The notes: a model not told the origin generated them from the sequence alone. A DNA stretch of 64,000 nucleotides from Nitrospirillum amazonense (GCF_007828045.1 NZ_VITN01000027.1:1-64000), one strand, 5' to 3'. Shown: positions 16,861 to 25,677, numbered from the stretch's first letter. A program made the numbers and translations.

Positions 16861-17595
16861 ATGAACGCCCGTTTCGGCACCGGCAGCACCGGCGACCAGA
16901 CCAGCCTGACCGTCAACGGGGCCGTGGTGCTGGCGGACGCCAGCGGCGCCCTGTTCTGGCCGGACCGGGGCCTGCTGGTGGTGGCCGACCTGCACCTGGA
17001 AAAGGGCACGGCCTTCGCCGGGCGCGGCACCCTGCTGCCCCCCTACGATACCGCGGCCACCCTGGCGCGGCTGGAGGCTACCTGCCGCCGCCTGGCGCCG
17101 CGGCGCGTCCTATGCCTGGGTGACAGCTTCCATGACCAGCGCGCGGGCGCCCGCGTGTCGGCGGACGACGGCCGGCGCCTGGCGGCCCTGATCCAGGGCC
17201 ATGAGTGGCTATGGGTGGTGGGCAACCATGATCCGGCCCCGCCGCCGGATTGGGGCGGCCGAGTGGTGGACGATTGGGTGGAGGGCCCGCTGGTCTTCCG
17301 CCATGAAGCGCAGGACGTCACCCCGGCGGGGGAGATCTCCGGCCACTACCACCCCAAGGCCAGCGTGCCCACGCGGGCGCGGCGGGTGGGGGGGCGCTGC
17401 TTCATCACCGACGGGCATCGCCTGGTGCTGCCGGCCTTCGGCGCCTACACCGGCGGGCTGGACGTGCGCGAGGCGGCCCTGCGCCGCCTGTTCCCCGGCG
17501 CCTTCAACATCGTGCTGCTGCATCGCGATCGCGGCTACGCCTTCCACTCGACCCACATCCTGGGGCCTGACCTGGCGAATACCGGCACATATTGA
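16861..17595 (+). CDS. pdeM: Ligase-associated DNA damage response endonuclease PdeM
   Basis: 244-aa calcineurin-like metallophosphoesterase. Metal-binding motifs are in order: VVADLHLEKG (DxH), LCLGDSFHD (GD), VVGNHDP (GNHD), and ISGHYHPKA (GHxH). The protein family is found with Lhr-type helicase, ATP-dependent ligase and exonuclease in a DNA-repair cassette. Here it lies 1.5 kb from the helicase, with two unrelated genes between. It begins 21 bp after the AraC gene on the same strand, so it may now be read from that promoter. A strong terminator follows. Confidence 0.9.
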   Translation: MNARFGTGSTGDQTSLTVNGAVVLADASGALFWPDRGLLVVADLHLEKGTAFAGRGTLLPPYDTAATLARLEATCRRLAPRRVLCLGDSFHDQRAGARVSADDGRRLAALIQGHEWLWVVGNHDPAPPPDWGGRVVDDWVEGPLVFRHEAQDVTPAGEISGHYHPKASVPTRARRVGGRCFITDGHRLVLPAFGAYTGGLDVREAALRRLFPGAFNIVLLHRDRGYAFHSTHILGPDLANTGTY

Positions 17596-17615
17596 CAGGG
17601 TCCCAAAAAGGAAAC

Positions 17616-17651
17616 GGGCGGCCCGGGGATGGGGGGACCCGGGCCGCCCTT
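17616..17651 (+). terminator. Intrinsic terminator after pdeM
   Basis: Perfect 12-bp stem GGGCGGCCCGGG / CCCGGGCCGCCC with a 10-base loop, 20 bp after the stop codon. The T-tract (TTAG) is poor, but an upstream A-run suggests it could also work in reverse. Confidence 0.6.
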
Positions 17652-18017
17652 AGGTCGTCCGCTGAACGCGCTTTGGGGGGTGCGCAGCCAGGCCGGGATG
17701 GGGGAACCGGTACACTGGATCATCGAGCGGACACTGTTTCAAATAGGATCCCCGCTGGGAAAAACAAGCACGCCAATACATCAGTATAGGGTGGGGAATA
17801 GATTTCGCCCGGGGTGATCCACCGGATGGACGGGTACGTATCTTACGTCATATGCGGTTCGTCCTGCGACGTTCCGTCCAACATCCTGCCAAAACCCGCG
17901 CCAGCCCTGCGGCCAGCCCCGAATGTCCCCTTTTTTCTTGCCCGCTATTGTAGCGCTCACACCACGCCGGCACGCCGGCGCATGCCTGTCATCTGCAGAA
18001 ATGCTAGGGTTCGCCTG
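17652..18017. other. Intergenic region before photolyase
   Basis: 366 bp without a credible gene. Base composition drops in places (CAAATAGGATCC, ACGTATCTTACGTCATATG, a run of T near 17934), so the photolyase promoter probably lies here. I could not identify a defined regulator site or a structured RNA. Confidence 0.4.
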
Positions 18018-19487
18018 ATGTCCGCCGCCCCGAAGCCGCCCGTCATCGTCTGGTTCCGTCAAGATCTGCGCCTGGCCGACAACCCCGCGTTGGGCCGCGC
18101 CGTCCAATCCGGCAAGCCGGTGGTGCCAGTCTACATCCTGGACGACCACACGCCGGGACCGTGGGCGCCGGGGGGCGCGTCGCGCTGGTGGCTGCACCAC
18201 AGCCTGGCGGCCCTGTCCGGGGCGTTGGGCGACCTGGGCTGCCCCCTCATCCTGCGGCGGGGTCGCGCGGACGTGGCGCTGCATGCCCTGGTGCGGGAGA
18301 CGGGGGCGGAAGCGGTGGTGTGGAACCGCTGCTACGAGCCCCACGCCATAGCCCGCGACAGCGCGCTGAAAGCCGACCTCAAGGCCGAGGGCGTCGCCGT
18401 CGACAGCTTCAATGCAGCCCTGCTGGCGGAACCGTGGACGGTGAAGACCGGCACGGGCGGCCCCTACAAGGTGTTCACCCCCTTCTGGAAGGCCGTGCGG
18501 GAGGGATTGGACCCGGGGCTGCCCGAACCCGCCCCCCGGCACCTGGCCGCCCTGCCCACGCCGCCCGACAGCGACCGGCTGGAGGATTGGGGCCTGCTTC
18601 CCACCAGGCCCGACTGGGCGGGGGGCCTGCGCGACAGCTGGACACCCGGCGAAGCGGGCGCGCGACAGCGTCTGGAGGATTTCCTGGTCCAGGCCGTGGC
18701 ACGGTACCCCGAGGGGCGCGACTACCCGGCGCAGCCGCTGACGTCCCACCTGTCCCCCCATTTGCACCACGGCGAGATCTCCCCCCGCCAGATCTGGGCG
18801 GCCGCGCGGACCCATGGTACCGCCCCCCGGGGCGCCCAGGGGGGGATGGACGGCGTGGACTCGTTCCTGCGCGAACTGGGGTGGCGCGAGTTCTGCCACC
18901 ACCTGCTCTATCATTTCCCCTTCCTGCCTGAACGCCCCTTGAATCCGAAGTTCGAGGCCTTCGCCTGGGATGACAACGCTGGCCATCTGGCGGCGTGGCA
19001 ACGCGGCCTCACGGGCTACCCCATCGTCGATGCCGGGATGCGGGAACTGTGGGCCACCGGCTGGATGCACAACCGGGTGCGCATGGTGGTGGGGTCCTTC
19101 CTGGTGAAGCACCTGCTGTTGCCCTGGACCGCCGGCCAGGCCTGGTTCTGGGACACGCTGGTGGACGCGAACCTGGCCAACAACGCCGCCGGCTGGCAAT
19201 GGATCGCCGGCTGCGGTGCCGACGCCGCCCCCTATTTCCGCGTGTTCAACCCGGTGCTGCAGGGGGAGAAGTTCGACGCCCGGGGGGACTATGTGCGCCG
19301 CTGGGTGCCCGAGCTGGCGCGCCTGCCCGACCGCGTGCTGCACCAGCCCTGGACTGCCGATCCCATCACCCTGCGGGCGGCCGGCGTGCGCCTGGGCCAC
19401 GACTACCCCTACCCGGTGGTGGAGCACAAGGCGGCGCGGCAGCGGGCGCTGGACACCTTCGCGGCGATCAGGGACGACAACGATTGA
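18018..19487 (+). CDS. phrB: Deoxyribodipyrimidine photolyase (class I CPD)
   Basis: 489-aa photolyase that repairs cyclobutane pyrimidine dimers with blue light, using FADH- and an antenna chromophore. The N-terminal Rossmann antenna domain begins VIVWFRQDLRLADNPAL. The C-terminal FAD domain has LTSHLSPHLHHGEISPRQIW, FLRELGWREFCHHLLYHFP, GYPIVDAGMRELWATGWMHNR, and VDANLANNAAGWQWIAGCGADAAPYFR. The ATG at 18018 follows TAGGGT and precedes the antenna domain by nine residues. The next gene, a flavoprotein often linked to photolyases, starts within 80 bp. Confidence 0.94.
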   Translation: MSAAPKPPVIVWFRQDLRLADNPALGRAVQSGKPVVPVYILDDHTPGPWAPGGASRWWLHHSLAALSGALGDLGCPLILRRGRADVALHALVRETGAEAVVWNRCYEPHAIARDSALKADLKAEGVAVDSFNAALLAEPWTVKTGTGGPYKVFTPFWKAVREGLDPGLPEPAPRHLAALPTPPDSDRLEDWGLLPTRPDWAGGLRDSWTPGEAGARQRLEDFLVQAVARYPEGRDYPAQPLTSHLSPHLHHGEISPRQIWAAARTHGTAPRGAQGGMDGVDSFLRELGWREFCHHLLYHFPFLPERPLNPKFEAFAWDDNAGHLAAWQRGLTGYPIVDAGMRELWATGWMHNRVRMVVGSFLVKHLLLPWTAGQAWFWDTLVDANLANNAAGWQWIAGCGADAAPYFRVFNPVLQGEKFDARGDYVRRWVPELARLPDRVLHQPWTADPITLRAAGVRLGHDYPYPVVEHKAARQRALDTFAAIRDDND

Positions 19488-19566
19488 CCTCTGGGGTTAA
19501 ATGCCGATGCGAGATCAGATGGATGACCAGGGACCCGCGATTGACGCGGGCAGCGGGAGCGCGGGT

Positions 19567-20904
19567 ATGAAGATCGCCGTCATCGGCGCCGGCATCACGG
19601 GCATGAGCTGCGCCTGGCTGTTGGCGCGGCAGGGCCATGACGTGACCCTGTTCGAGCAGAACAGCTATCTGGGCGGCCACTCCAACACGGTGGACGTGCC
19701 CGGTCGCGGCGCCCATCCCATGCCCGTGGACACCGGCTTCATCGTCTACAACGCCGCGACATATCCCAACCTGGTGGCGTTGTTCGAGCATCTGGACGTG
19801 CCCACCCAGGCGTCCGACATGTCCTTCGCCGTCACCCTGGACCGGGGCAAGCTGGAATATTCCGGCACCAACCTGGCCGGCATGTTCGCACAAAAGCGCA
19901 ACCTGCTGTCGCCCACCTACCACTTGATGCTGCGCGACATCCTGCGCTTCTACAAGACGGCCCCGGCGCTGCTGGACCAGCCCTCGGCCGCCGCCATGAC
20001 GCTGGGCGAATACCTGGTGGCGCAGCGTTATGGCCATCGCTTCATCTATGACCACCTGCTGCCCATGGGCGCGGCCATCTGGTCCTCCACCATCGGGGAG
20101 ATGCTGTCCTTCCCGGTGCAAAGCTTCGTGCGCTTCTTCTGCAACCACGGCCTGCTGAAGCTGAAGGAACGGCCGCAGTGGCGCACGGTCACAGGCGGCA
20201 GCCGCGCCTATGTCACCCGCCTGACCCGGTCGCTGGAAGGCCGCCTGCACACCGGCCGCGCCATCGTCGCCCTGCGGCGTTCCGGCGCCGCCGTGCTCAT
20301 CCAGGACTCCCAGGGGTGGAGCGGCAGCTATGACCATGTCGTGCTGGCGACCCATGCCGACCAGGCCCTGGCCATGCTGCTGGACCCGTCGGAGGAGGAG
20401 CGGCGCATCCTGGGCGCCTTCCGCTATCAGATGAACCGGGCGGTGCTGCACCGCGACCCGCTGCTGATGCCCCGGCGCGCCAAGGCCTGGTCCAGCTGGA
20501 ACTACAGCGCCCATTCCACCCGGGACCGCGACGCCAAGGTGTCCGTCACCTACTGGATGAATTTGCTGCAGGGGCTGGACAAGCGCGTGCCCCTGTTCGT
20601 CACCTTGAACCCCATCACCGAACCGCGCCCGTCGCTGAAGGTGCGGGAGTTCATCTACGACCATCCGCTGTTCGACCTGGCCGCCGCGACGGCGCAGCAG
20701 GAATTGGGCCTGATCCAGGGCACCCGCCGCACCTGGTTCTGCGGCGCCTATTGCGGCTATGGCTTCCATGAGGATGGCCTGTCCGCCGGCCTCGCGGTGG
20801 CCGAATCGCTGGGCGCCCAGCGGCCGTGGCAGGTCACCGACGCCTCCCCCGCCGGGCGCAACGCCCGACCGCGGGGCAGCGCCCGCCTGGCGGCGGCGGG
20901 GTAA
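19567..20904 (+). CDS. FAD-dependent NAD(P)-binding amine-oxidase-like protein
   Basis: 445-aa flavoprotein. The N-terminal FAD motif is MKIAVIGAGITGMSCAWLLARQG with acidic residue in VTLFEQNSYLGGHS. Further family sequences are MPVDTGFIVYNAATYPNL, FYKTAP, and the C-terminal RTWFCGAYCGYGFHEDGLSAGLAVAESLG. In other proteobacteria this family clusters with photolyase, DUF1365 and a cyclopropane-fatty-acid-synthase-like gene in singlet-oxygen/light-stress operons; only the photolyase is retained here. The start at 19567 begins exactly at the FAD domain and has GGGAG upstream; an ATG at 19501 with GGGG upstream would add 22 residues. Confidence 0.87.
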   Translation: MKIAVIGAGITGMSCAWLLARQGHDVTLFEQNSYLGGHSNTVDVPGRGAHPMPVDTGFIVYNAATYPNLVALFEHLDVPTQASDMSFAVTLDRGKLEYSGTNLAGMFAQKRNLLSPTYHLMLRDILRFYKTAPALLDQPSAAAMTLGEYLVAQRYGHRFIYDHLLPMGAAIWSSTIGEMLSFPVQSFVRFFCNHGLLKLKERPQWRTVTGGSRAYVTRLTRSLEGRLHTGRAIVALRRSGAAVLIQDSQGWSGSYDHVVLATHADQALAMLLDPSEEERRILGAFRYQMNRAVLHRDPLLMPRRAKAWSSWNYSAHSTRDRDAKVSVTYWMNLLQGLDKRVPLFVTLNPITEPRPSLKVREFIYDHPLFDLAAATAQQELGLIQGTRRTWFCGAYCGYGFHEDGLSAGLAVAESLGAQRPWQVTDASPAGRNARPRGSARLAAAG

Positions 20905-21016
20905 GGGGGATGGTCCTGGTCCGCAAGCGCGTGAGGCGAATTACCACCCCGGCCTGATCGTCAGGCCGGACCGTGGCGTTCGCCCCATCCCTCGCGGTTC
21001 CCAAGGACATCATCCC

Positions 21017-21505
21017 ATGACATCCCCCACACCCATGCTGCACCTGGTGTGCGGCAAGATCGCCGCCGGCAAGTCCACGCTCACAGCCACCCTGACGGCG
21101 GAACCCGGCACCATCCTACTGAGCGAGGACCAGTGGCTGGCCCGCCTGTATCCCGAGGAACTGGCCAGCGTCGCCGACTACATCCGGCTCAGCGCCCGCT
21201 TGCGCCAGGTCGTGGGCCCGCACGCCGTGGCCTTGCTGCGGGCCGGGCTGTCGGTGGTGCTGGACTTCCCCGCCAACACGCCCGGCTTGCGCCTATGGAT
21301 GCGCGGCCTGTTCGAGGAAGCCGGCGCCGCCCATACCCTGCATTACCTGGAGGTGCCCGACGAGATCTGCCGCCAGCGCCTGCGCGCCCGCAACGCCGCC
21401 GGCGGCCACGACTTCGCCGCCACCGACGCGGAGTTCGACGCCATCACCCGCTACTTCGTCCCGCCGGATGAAGCGGAAGGCTTCATGATCGTACGCTACC
21501 CCTAA
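21017..21505 (+). CDS. P-loop ATPase/kinase-like protein
   Basis: 162-aa AAA_33/zeta-toxin-like kinase fold. Walker A is HLVCGKIAAGKST (~10-22), followed by LSEDQWLARLYP, VVLDFPANTPGLR, and the lid LEVPDEICRQRLRARN. Family members phosphorylate small molecules or nucleotides; the substrate is not evident. The ATG at 21017 has AAGGA at 9-base spacing. No antitoxin-like partner is adjacent, so a toxin role is unlikely. Confidence 0.8.
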   Translation: MTSPTPMLHLVCGKIAAGKSTLTATLTAEPGTILLSEDQWLARLYPEELASVADYIRLSARLRQVVGPHAVALLRAGLSVVLDFPANTPGLRLWMRGLFEEAGAAHTLHYLEVPDEICRQRLRARNAAGGHDFAATDAEFDAITRYFVPPDEAEGFMIVRYP

Positions 21506-21507
21506 AC

Positions 21508-22269
21508 TCAGCCCGCCAGGAAGTCCGCGATGGCCCGGCCCAGGTCGGGCTTGGTCACCGCGCTCATGTGGTCGCCGGGGATTTCGACGTAGCGGGCGTT
21601 GGGCAGGGCCGCGACCAGGTCGGACGCGGACCCGTTGTCCTGGTCCTGGGCGCCGGCGGTGATGAGAATGGGCAGGTCCAGGCCGGCCAGCACGCCCGGC
21701 GGGGTATCGACGAAGGTCTCCAGGACGTTCAGCAGGGCGACGGGATCGCCGCCGACCGTCTTCAGGAAGGCCTCCGCCATCCATTCCGGCGTGCCGCGTT
21801 CGAAGGTGCCCAGGTTGGTCAGGATGCGGCGGAAGTGCTCCCCCCGGCCGGCGGTATGGGTCAGGCCGGCCAGGCCCATGCCGGCGCAGATGGCGCGGGC
21901 CGGGGTGGCGCCGCGCGCCAGCATGCGCATGGTGGTGCGCCCGCCCAGGGAATAGCCGCCCAGGTCATAGTCGGTCAGGCCCAGATGCTCCACCAGCGCC
22001 AGGCCGTCGTCGGCCAGCACGTCGGGCGGGTAGGCCGACACCTCATGCGGCTTGGCACTGTCGCCGTGGGCCCGCAGATCGGGCATGATGACACGGTAGC
22101 CGCGCTCCGCGATGCGGGCGGCGTGACCGTACTTCAGCCAGTTGACCGTGGCGGTGGAGAAATAGCCGTGGATCAGCACCAGCGGCCGGCCTTGACCCAG
22201 TTCGCGGTAGGCCAGGCGCTGGCCGTCGCGGCCGAAGAAATGCTGAACGGCGATGTCGGAGGAGGCCAC
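21508..22269 (-). CDS. Alpha/beta-fold hydrolase
   Basis: 253-aa alpha/beta hydrolase. The oxyanion region is LVLIHGYFSTATVNW, the nucleophile elbow is LGGYSLGGRTTMRM (Ser in GYSLGG), and the catalytic His lies in IPGDHMSAV near the C-terminus; the acid is probably in ILITAGAQDQDN. The substrate is unknown. The GTG start at 22269 is the only in-frame candidate near the N-terminus. It ends 3 bp from the convergent kinase-like gene. Confidence 0.85.
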   Translation of the reverse strand: MASSDIAVQHFFGRDGQRLAYRELGQGRPLVLIHGYFSTATVNWLKYGHAARIAERGYRVIMPDLRAHGDSAKPHEVSAYPPDVLADDGLALVEHLGLTDYDLGGYSLGGRTTMRMLARGATPARAICAGMGLAGLTHTAGRGEHFRRILTNLGTFERGTPEWMAEAFLKTVGGDPVALLNVLETFVDTPPGVLAGLDLPILITAGAQDQDNGSASDLVAALPNARYVEIPGDHMSAVTKPDLGRAIADFLAG

Positions 22270-22347
22270 GATGGTGCATCCGGCGTTGGGAAAGGTCAGG
22301 TCCCAAAACTATCGCCGGGCCGCCAGATTGGAAAAGTCTTCCGCCGC

Positions 22348-22818
22348 TTAACGGCCGAGCGCCTTGCGCATGCCCCACGCGGCCAGCTGGGTGCCGCAGC
22401 CCATGGTCATCAGCCGGGGGCCCTGGCGCTGATAGCCCATGGCCTCATAAAACCCCACCGCGTTCATGGAGGAGGTGAGATACAGGGCACCGGCGCCCCG
22501 GTCGCGGGCGAGGGTCTCGATCTCTTCCAACAGGCGCCGGCCCGTGCCCTTGGCGGCCACGGGATCGACATAGACGGCCCGCACCTCGGCGCTATAGAGC
22601 GCGGAAAAGCCGACCACGCGGCCCGCCTGCTCCGCCACCAGCACATGCTCCCCCCACTCCGTCATGGCGGTGCGGTAGTCTCCCGCCTCACGCCCGCCCA
22701 GGAGGGCGATGAGTTGTTCGGGCGAATAATGCCCGGCGCAGAAAGCGTGCACGGAACGGATATGGACCTGGCGAATGCCCTCGGCGTCGTCGGCCTCCCC
22801 AGCCCGGATCACCGGCAT
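22348..22818 (-). CDS. GNAT-family N-acetyltransferase
   Basis: 156-aa GNAT protein: IRAGEADDAEGIRQVHIRS at the N-terminus, the beta4 strand VVGFSALYSAEVRAVYVDP, the acetyl-CoA loop KGTGRRLLEEIE (R/QxxGxG/A), and LYLTSSMNAVGFYEAMGYQRQG. The acceptor is unknown. The ATG at 22818 gives the normal family start; an upstream ATG at 22860 is possible, and neither has a good ribosome site. Confidence 0.85.
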   Translation of the reverse strand: MPVIRAGEADDAEGIRQVHIRSVHAFCAGHYSPEQLIALLGGREAGDYRTAMTEWGEHVLVAEQAGRVVGFSALYSAEVRAVYVDPVAAKGTGRRLLEEIETLARDRGAGALYLTSSMNAVGFYEAMGYQRQGPRLMTMGCGTQLAAWGMRKALGR

Positions 22819-23104
22819 TGGGGCATCAAGGGGGGGTGTGCGTATGCTCGACCGGTACATGCCGCCCAATTCTATCCTCGCCCAGGGGCTTCGGCAGCGC
22901 CCGTCCAGCACCTGGAACAGTCGCGGTCATTTCAAAGAAAACGTGCGCCACCCGGGTCCCCAACGCGGGGAAGCTGCACGTCGATGAAGTATGCACGGGG
23001 AAGACGCCGAAAGCGATGCCTCGCATGCATCCATTGCTATTTTCCCGGTAATTCGGGCAGCACGCAAGCCGGCCATTCACCATTTCGACATCAGCGGCGC
23101 AGGA

Positions 23105-23986
23105 ATGCCCGGCGGGGGCTTCCATCCCCGACCGGGACCGCTATCCTGGCAGGGCATATTCCCTGCGATAGGCCGCCCCTTGGACACGCTTGCCTCTCCC
23201 GCCACCTTGCTCGCCCCGGACGAGCCGCCCGCCGTCACGGTGGTGAATCCCCAAGGACCCGCCCCCGTGGTGCTGCTGTGCGAACATGCCGCCCGCCGCG
23301 TGCCCGCCCGCCTGGGCACCCTGGGCGTGCCGGCGGCCGACATGGAACGGCACATCGCCTGGGACATCGGGGCGGAGGCGGTGACTCGCGCGCTGGCCCG
23401 GCGGCTGGACGCGCCGGCGGTCATCGCCGGATATTCCCGCCTGGTGGTGGATTTGAACCGGCCGCTGGACAGCGCCACGCTGATGCCGGCGGTCAGCGAT
23501 GGCACCCCCATCCTGGCCAACCAGGCCCTGACCGATGCCGATCGCCAGGCGCGGCTGGACGCCCTGTTCCACCCCTACCACGCCGCCGCGCACGCCTGCG
23601 TCGATGCCAAGCGCGCGGCGGGCCAGGTACCGGCCATCATCTCCGTCCACAGCTTCACGCCGGTCATGAACGGCTTCCAGCGCCCCTGGCACCTGGGGGT
23701 GCTGTGGGACCAGGATGGCCGCCTGCCCCTGCCACTGCTGGACCTGCTGCGGGCCCTGCCGGGCGTGGTGGTGGGCGACAACGTTCCCTACTCGGGCCGC
23801 GACGGCCACGGCTACACCCTGAAGACCCATTCCACCCGCCCGGGCCTGCCCGGTGTGCTGATCGAGGTGCGGCAGGATCTGATCGGCGACGCGGTAGGGG
23901 TGGAACACTGGTCCGCCCTGCTGGCCCAAGCCCTTGGACAGCTGATCGGCCGCCCCGATATACACCACGCGCTGGCCGGCGCCTGA
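23105..23986 (+). CDS. N-formylglutamate amidohydrolase-like protein
   Basis: About 293 aa, FGase (HutG2-like) family. Characteristic sequences are PVVLLCEHAARRVPARL, ERHIAWDIGAEAVTRALARRL, YSRLVVDLNRPLDS, IISVHSFTPVMNGFQRPWHLGVLW, DNVPYSGRDGHGYTLKTHS and VLIEVRQDLI. The family hydrolyses N-formylglutamate in histidine catabolism, but many members are stand-alone with unproven substrates, and no other hut gene is nearby. The start is uncertain: the ATG at 23105 lacks spacing from its purine-rich GCAGGA, while a TTG at 23180 would begin 10 residues before the conserved LLAPDEPP. Confidence 0.82.
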   Translation: MPGGGFHPRPGPLSWQGIFPAIGRPLDTLASPATLLAPDEPPAVTVVNPQGPAPVVLLCEHAARRVPARLGTLGVPAADMERHIAWDIGAEAVTRALARRLDAPAVIAGYSRLVVDLNRPLDSATLMPAVSDGTPILANQALTDADRQARLDALFHPYHAAAHACVDAKRAAGQVPAIISVHSFTPVMNGFQRPWHLGVLWDQDGRLPLPLLDLLRALPGVVVGDNVPYSGRDGHGYTLKTHSTRPGLPGVLIEVRQDLIGDAVGVEHWSALLAQALGQLIGRPDIHHALAGA

Positions 23987-24041
23987 GCCGCCCCCCATTC
24001 ACAAGGGCCCACTCGCAGGGGCCCATTCACAAGGATATCCC

Positions 24042-24350
24042 ATGGTTCCGGAGATCGACGACGCCACCCGGGTGGAGCTTGAGGCCGCCGCCTTCCGCCG
24101 GCTGGTGGCCCATTTGCGTGAGCGCACGGACGTGCAGAACATCGACCTGATGAACCTGGCCGGATTCTGCCGCAACTGCCTGTCCAAATGGTACCGCGCC
24201 GCCGCCGAGGAGAAGGGCGTGGCGCTGGACTATGAGGCCGCGCGCGAGATCGTCTACGGTATGCCGTATGAGGACTTCAAACGCCTGCACCAGCGCGAGG
24301 CGACGGCGGAGCAGAAAGCGGCGTTTGAGCAGAACAAGCCGAAGGACTGA
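24042..24350 (+). CDS. DUF1244-domain protein
   Basis: 102-aa DUF1244 protein, an all-helical family common in alphaproteobacteria. The hallmark is the central NIDLMNLAGFCRNCLSKWY, then VYGMPYEDFKRLHQ. Function is unknown. The ATG follows AAGGATATCCC. Just upstream, the 13-mer CCCATTCACAAGG occurs twice (near 23995 and 24023) around a related copy, so the ribosome site itself has been duplicated. Confidence 0.9.
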   Translation: MVPEIDDATRVELEAAAFRRLVAHLRERTDVQNIDLMNLAGFCRNCLSKWYRAAAEEKGVALDYEAAREIVYGMPYEDFKRLHQREATAEQKAAFEQNKPKD

Positions 24351-24456
24351 CACGGGGTGGCGCCCCCTTTACCGGCGCTTGCCCATCCCCGGCGGCGCAG
24401 GTAAGGTCGCGCCCTCACCATTCAGACCACCCACTTAGAACGAAGAGGCATTCCCC

Positions 24457-24720
24457 ATGTCGGACGCCCCTGTTGCGACGGATGTTGGCGGCATCGCCGG
24501 CGACCGCCTGCGCTCCATCATCGAGCGCATCGAACGCCTGGAAGAGGACAAGAAGGGCATCGCGGACGACATCAAGGACATCTACGCCGAAGCCAAGGGC
24601 GTGGGGTTCGAGACCAAGATCATCCGCGCCATCGTCCGCCTGCGGAAGATGGAAAAGAACGACCGGCAGGAACAGGACGCCCTGCTGGAGCTCTACAAGG
24701 CCGCGCTGGGCATGGAATGA
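24457..24720 (+). CDS. gapR: GapR nucleoid-associated protein (DUF2312)
   Basis: 87-aa protein matching GapR, the essential alphaproteobacterial nucleoid protein that binds overtwisted DNA ahead of replication and transcription and stimulates topoisomerases. Typical sequence: LRSIIERIERLEEDKKGIADD, IKDIYAEAKGVGFETKIIRA, IVRLRKMEKNDRQEQDALLELY. Two long helices mediate dimer and tetramer formation around DNA. Length fits Caulobacter GapR (89 aa). A strong terminator follows. GAAGAGG precedes the ATG. Confidence 0.92.
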   Translation: MSDAPVATDVGGIAGDRLRSIIERIERLEEDKKGIADDIKDIYAEAKGVGFETKIIRAIVRLRKMEKNDRQEQDALLELYKAALGME

Positions 24721-24758
24721 GCCGCGGGGCTCGTGAGAGCCCCCGCACCGTCAGGATC

Positions 24759-24793
24759 AAGGCCGGGCCGCCGCGGAGCGCCCGGCCTTTTTC
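24759..24793 (+). terminator. Intrinsic terminator after gapR
   Basis: 10-bp stem AAGGCCGGGC / GCCCGGCCTT with an 11-base loop, running into TTTTTC. Confidence 0.85.
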
Positions 24794-24822
24794 TTGAGCG
24801 ACTTTCTTTGGCGGCCCGCCCC

Positions 24823-25677
24823 TCAATCAAACCGGTAGGCGTCCATGGCCAGGGCGCCCAGTTGCACGCTGTCATGCAGGCGGCGGCCGGGCTGCCCAGG
24901 GCTGGCGGCGCCCACGGCGGCGAACAGGGGCAGCAGGTGTTCGTCGCGCGGGTGGTTCTGGCGGGCGAAGGGCGCGCGGGCGCGGTAGTCGTCCAGCGCC
25001 GCCACGTCGGCGCCGCTGACCTTGTCATGGATCCAGGATTGGAAGGCGGCGGCCCAGGGCACCACCTCGTCCGTGCCCTCCCACGCCAGGTCACGCAGAT
25101 TGTGGGTCAGCGAGCCCGAGGCGATGATCATCACCCCCTGGTCGCGCAGGGGCCGCAGCGCCTCGCCCAGACGGCGGTGGTGGGCGGGGCCCAGGTGCGG
25201 CTGGATGGACAGCTGGGCCACCGGGATGTCGGCCTCCGGGAACATCAGGGTCAGGGGGACCCAGGCGCCGTGGTCCAGGCCGCGCGCCTCCCCGGCGGTG
25301 ACCGTGATGCCGGAGGTGGCCAGGGCCGCCAGGGCCGCCCGCGCCACCTCCGGCGCGCCGGGGGCGGGGTAGCGCATCTCGAACAGGGCGCGGGGAAAGC
25401 CGCCGAAATCGTGGATGGTCTCCGGCCGGTCGGCCAGGGAGGCCGTGGGCGCCGCCGTCTCCCAATGGGCCGACAGCACGAGGATGGCGCGGGGGGCGCC
25501 CGCCGCCCGGATGTCGCGGCCCAGGGACTGCAGGAAGCGCCGCGCCGCGCTGTCCTGCAGCGCCAGCATGGGGGAGCCGTGGGAGATGAAATAGACCGGC
25601 TGGCGCGCCGCCGTGGCGGCGGCCGCGCTGGGAGCCGCGCTGGCGGCGGGCATGACGGTGGAGAAGGCGGACGGCAT
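24823..25677 (-). CDS. DODA-type extradiol ring-cleavage dioxygenase
   Basis: 284-aa class III (LigB-like) extradiol dioxygenase of the 4,5-DOPA dioxygenase/YgiD type. Metal ligands are visible: His in VYFISHGSPMLA, His in LVLSAHWET, and His in GLDHGAWVPLTLMFP; further conserved parts are IIASGSLTHNLRDL and RDEHLLPLFAAVGAA. It is expected to open catechol-type rings using Fe or Zn; the natural substrate is unknown. The N-terminus is Ala-rich for ~22 residues. The ATG at 25677 has AAGG upstream. It is divergent from a LysR gene. Confidence 0.87.
   Translation of the reverse strand: MPSAFSTVMPAASAAPSAAAATAARQPVYFISHGSPMLALQDSAARRFLQSLGRDIRAAGAPRAILVLSAHWETAAPTASLADRPETIHDFGGFPRALFEMRYPAPGAPEVARAALAALATSGITVTAGEARGLDHGAWVPLTLMFPEADIPVAQLSIQPHLGPAHHRRLGEALRPLRDQGVMIIASGSLTHNLRDLAWEGTDEVVPWAAAFQSWIHDKVSGADVAALDDYRARAPFARQNHPRDEHLLPLFAAVGAASPGQPGRRLHDSVQLGALAMDAYRFD

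Noticed and set aside
21017-21505. Zeta-toxin interpretation of the P-loop kinase
   Set aside because: No antitoxin gene on either side; many related small kinases are not toxins.
21568-24150. 860-codon plus-strand open frame across four genes
   Set aside because: Low-complexity translation antisense to the hydrolase and GNAT genes and out of frame with the amidohydrolase; no family motifs.
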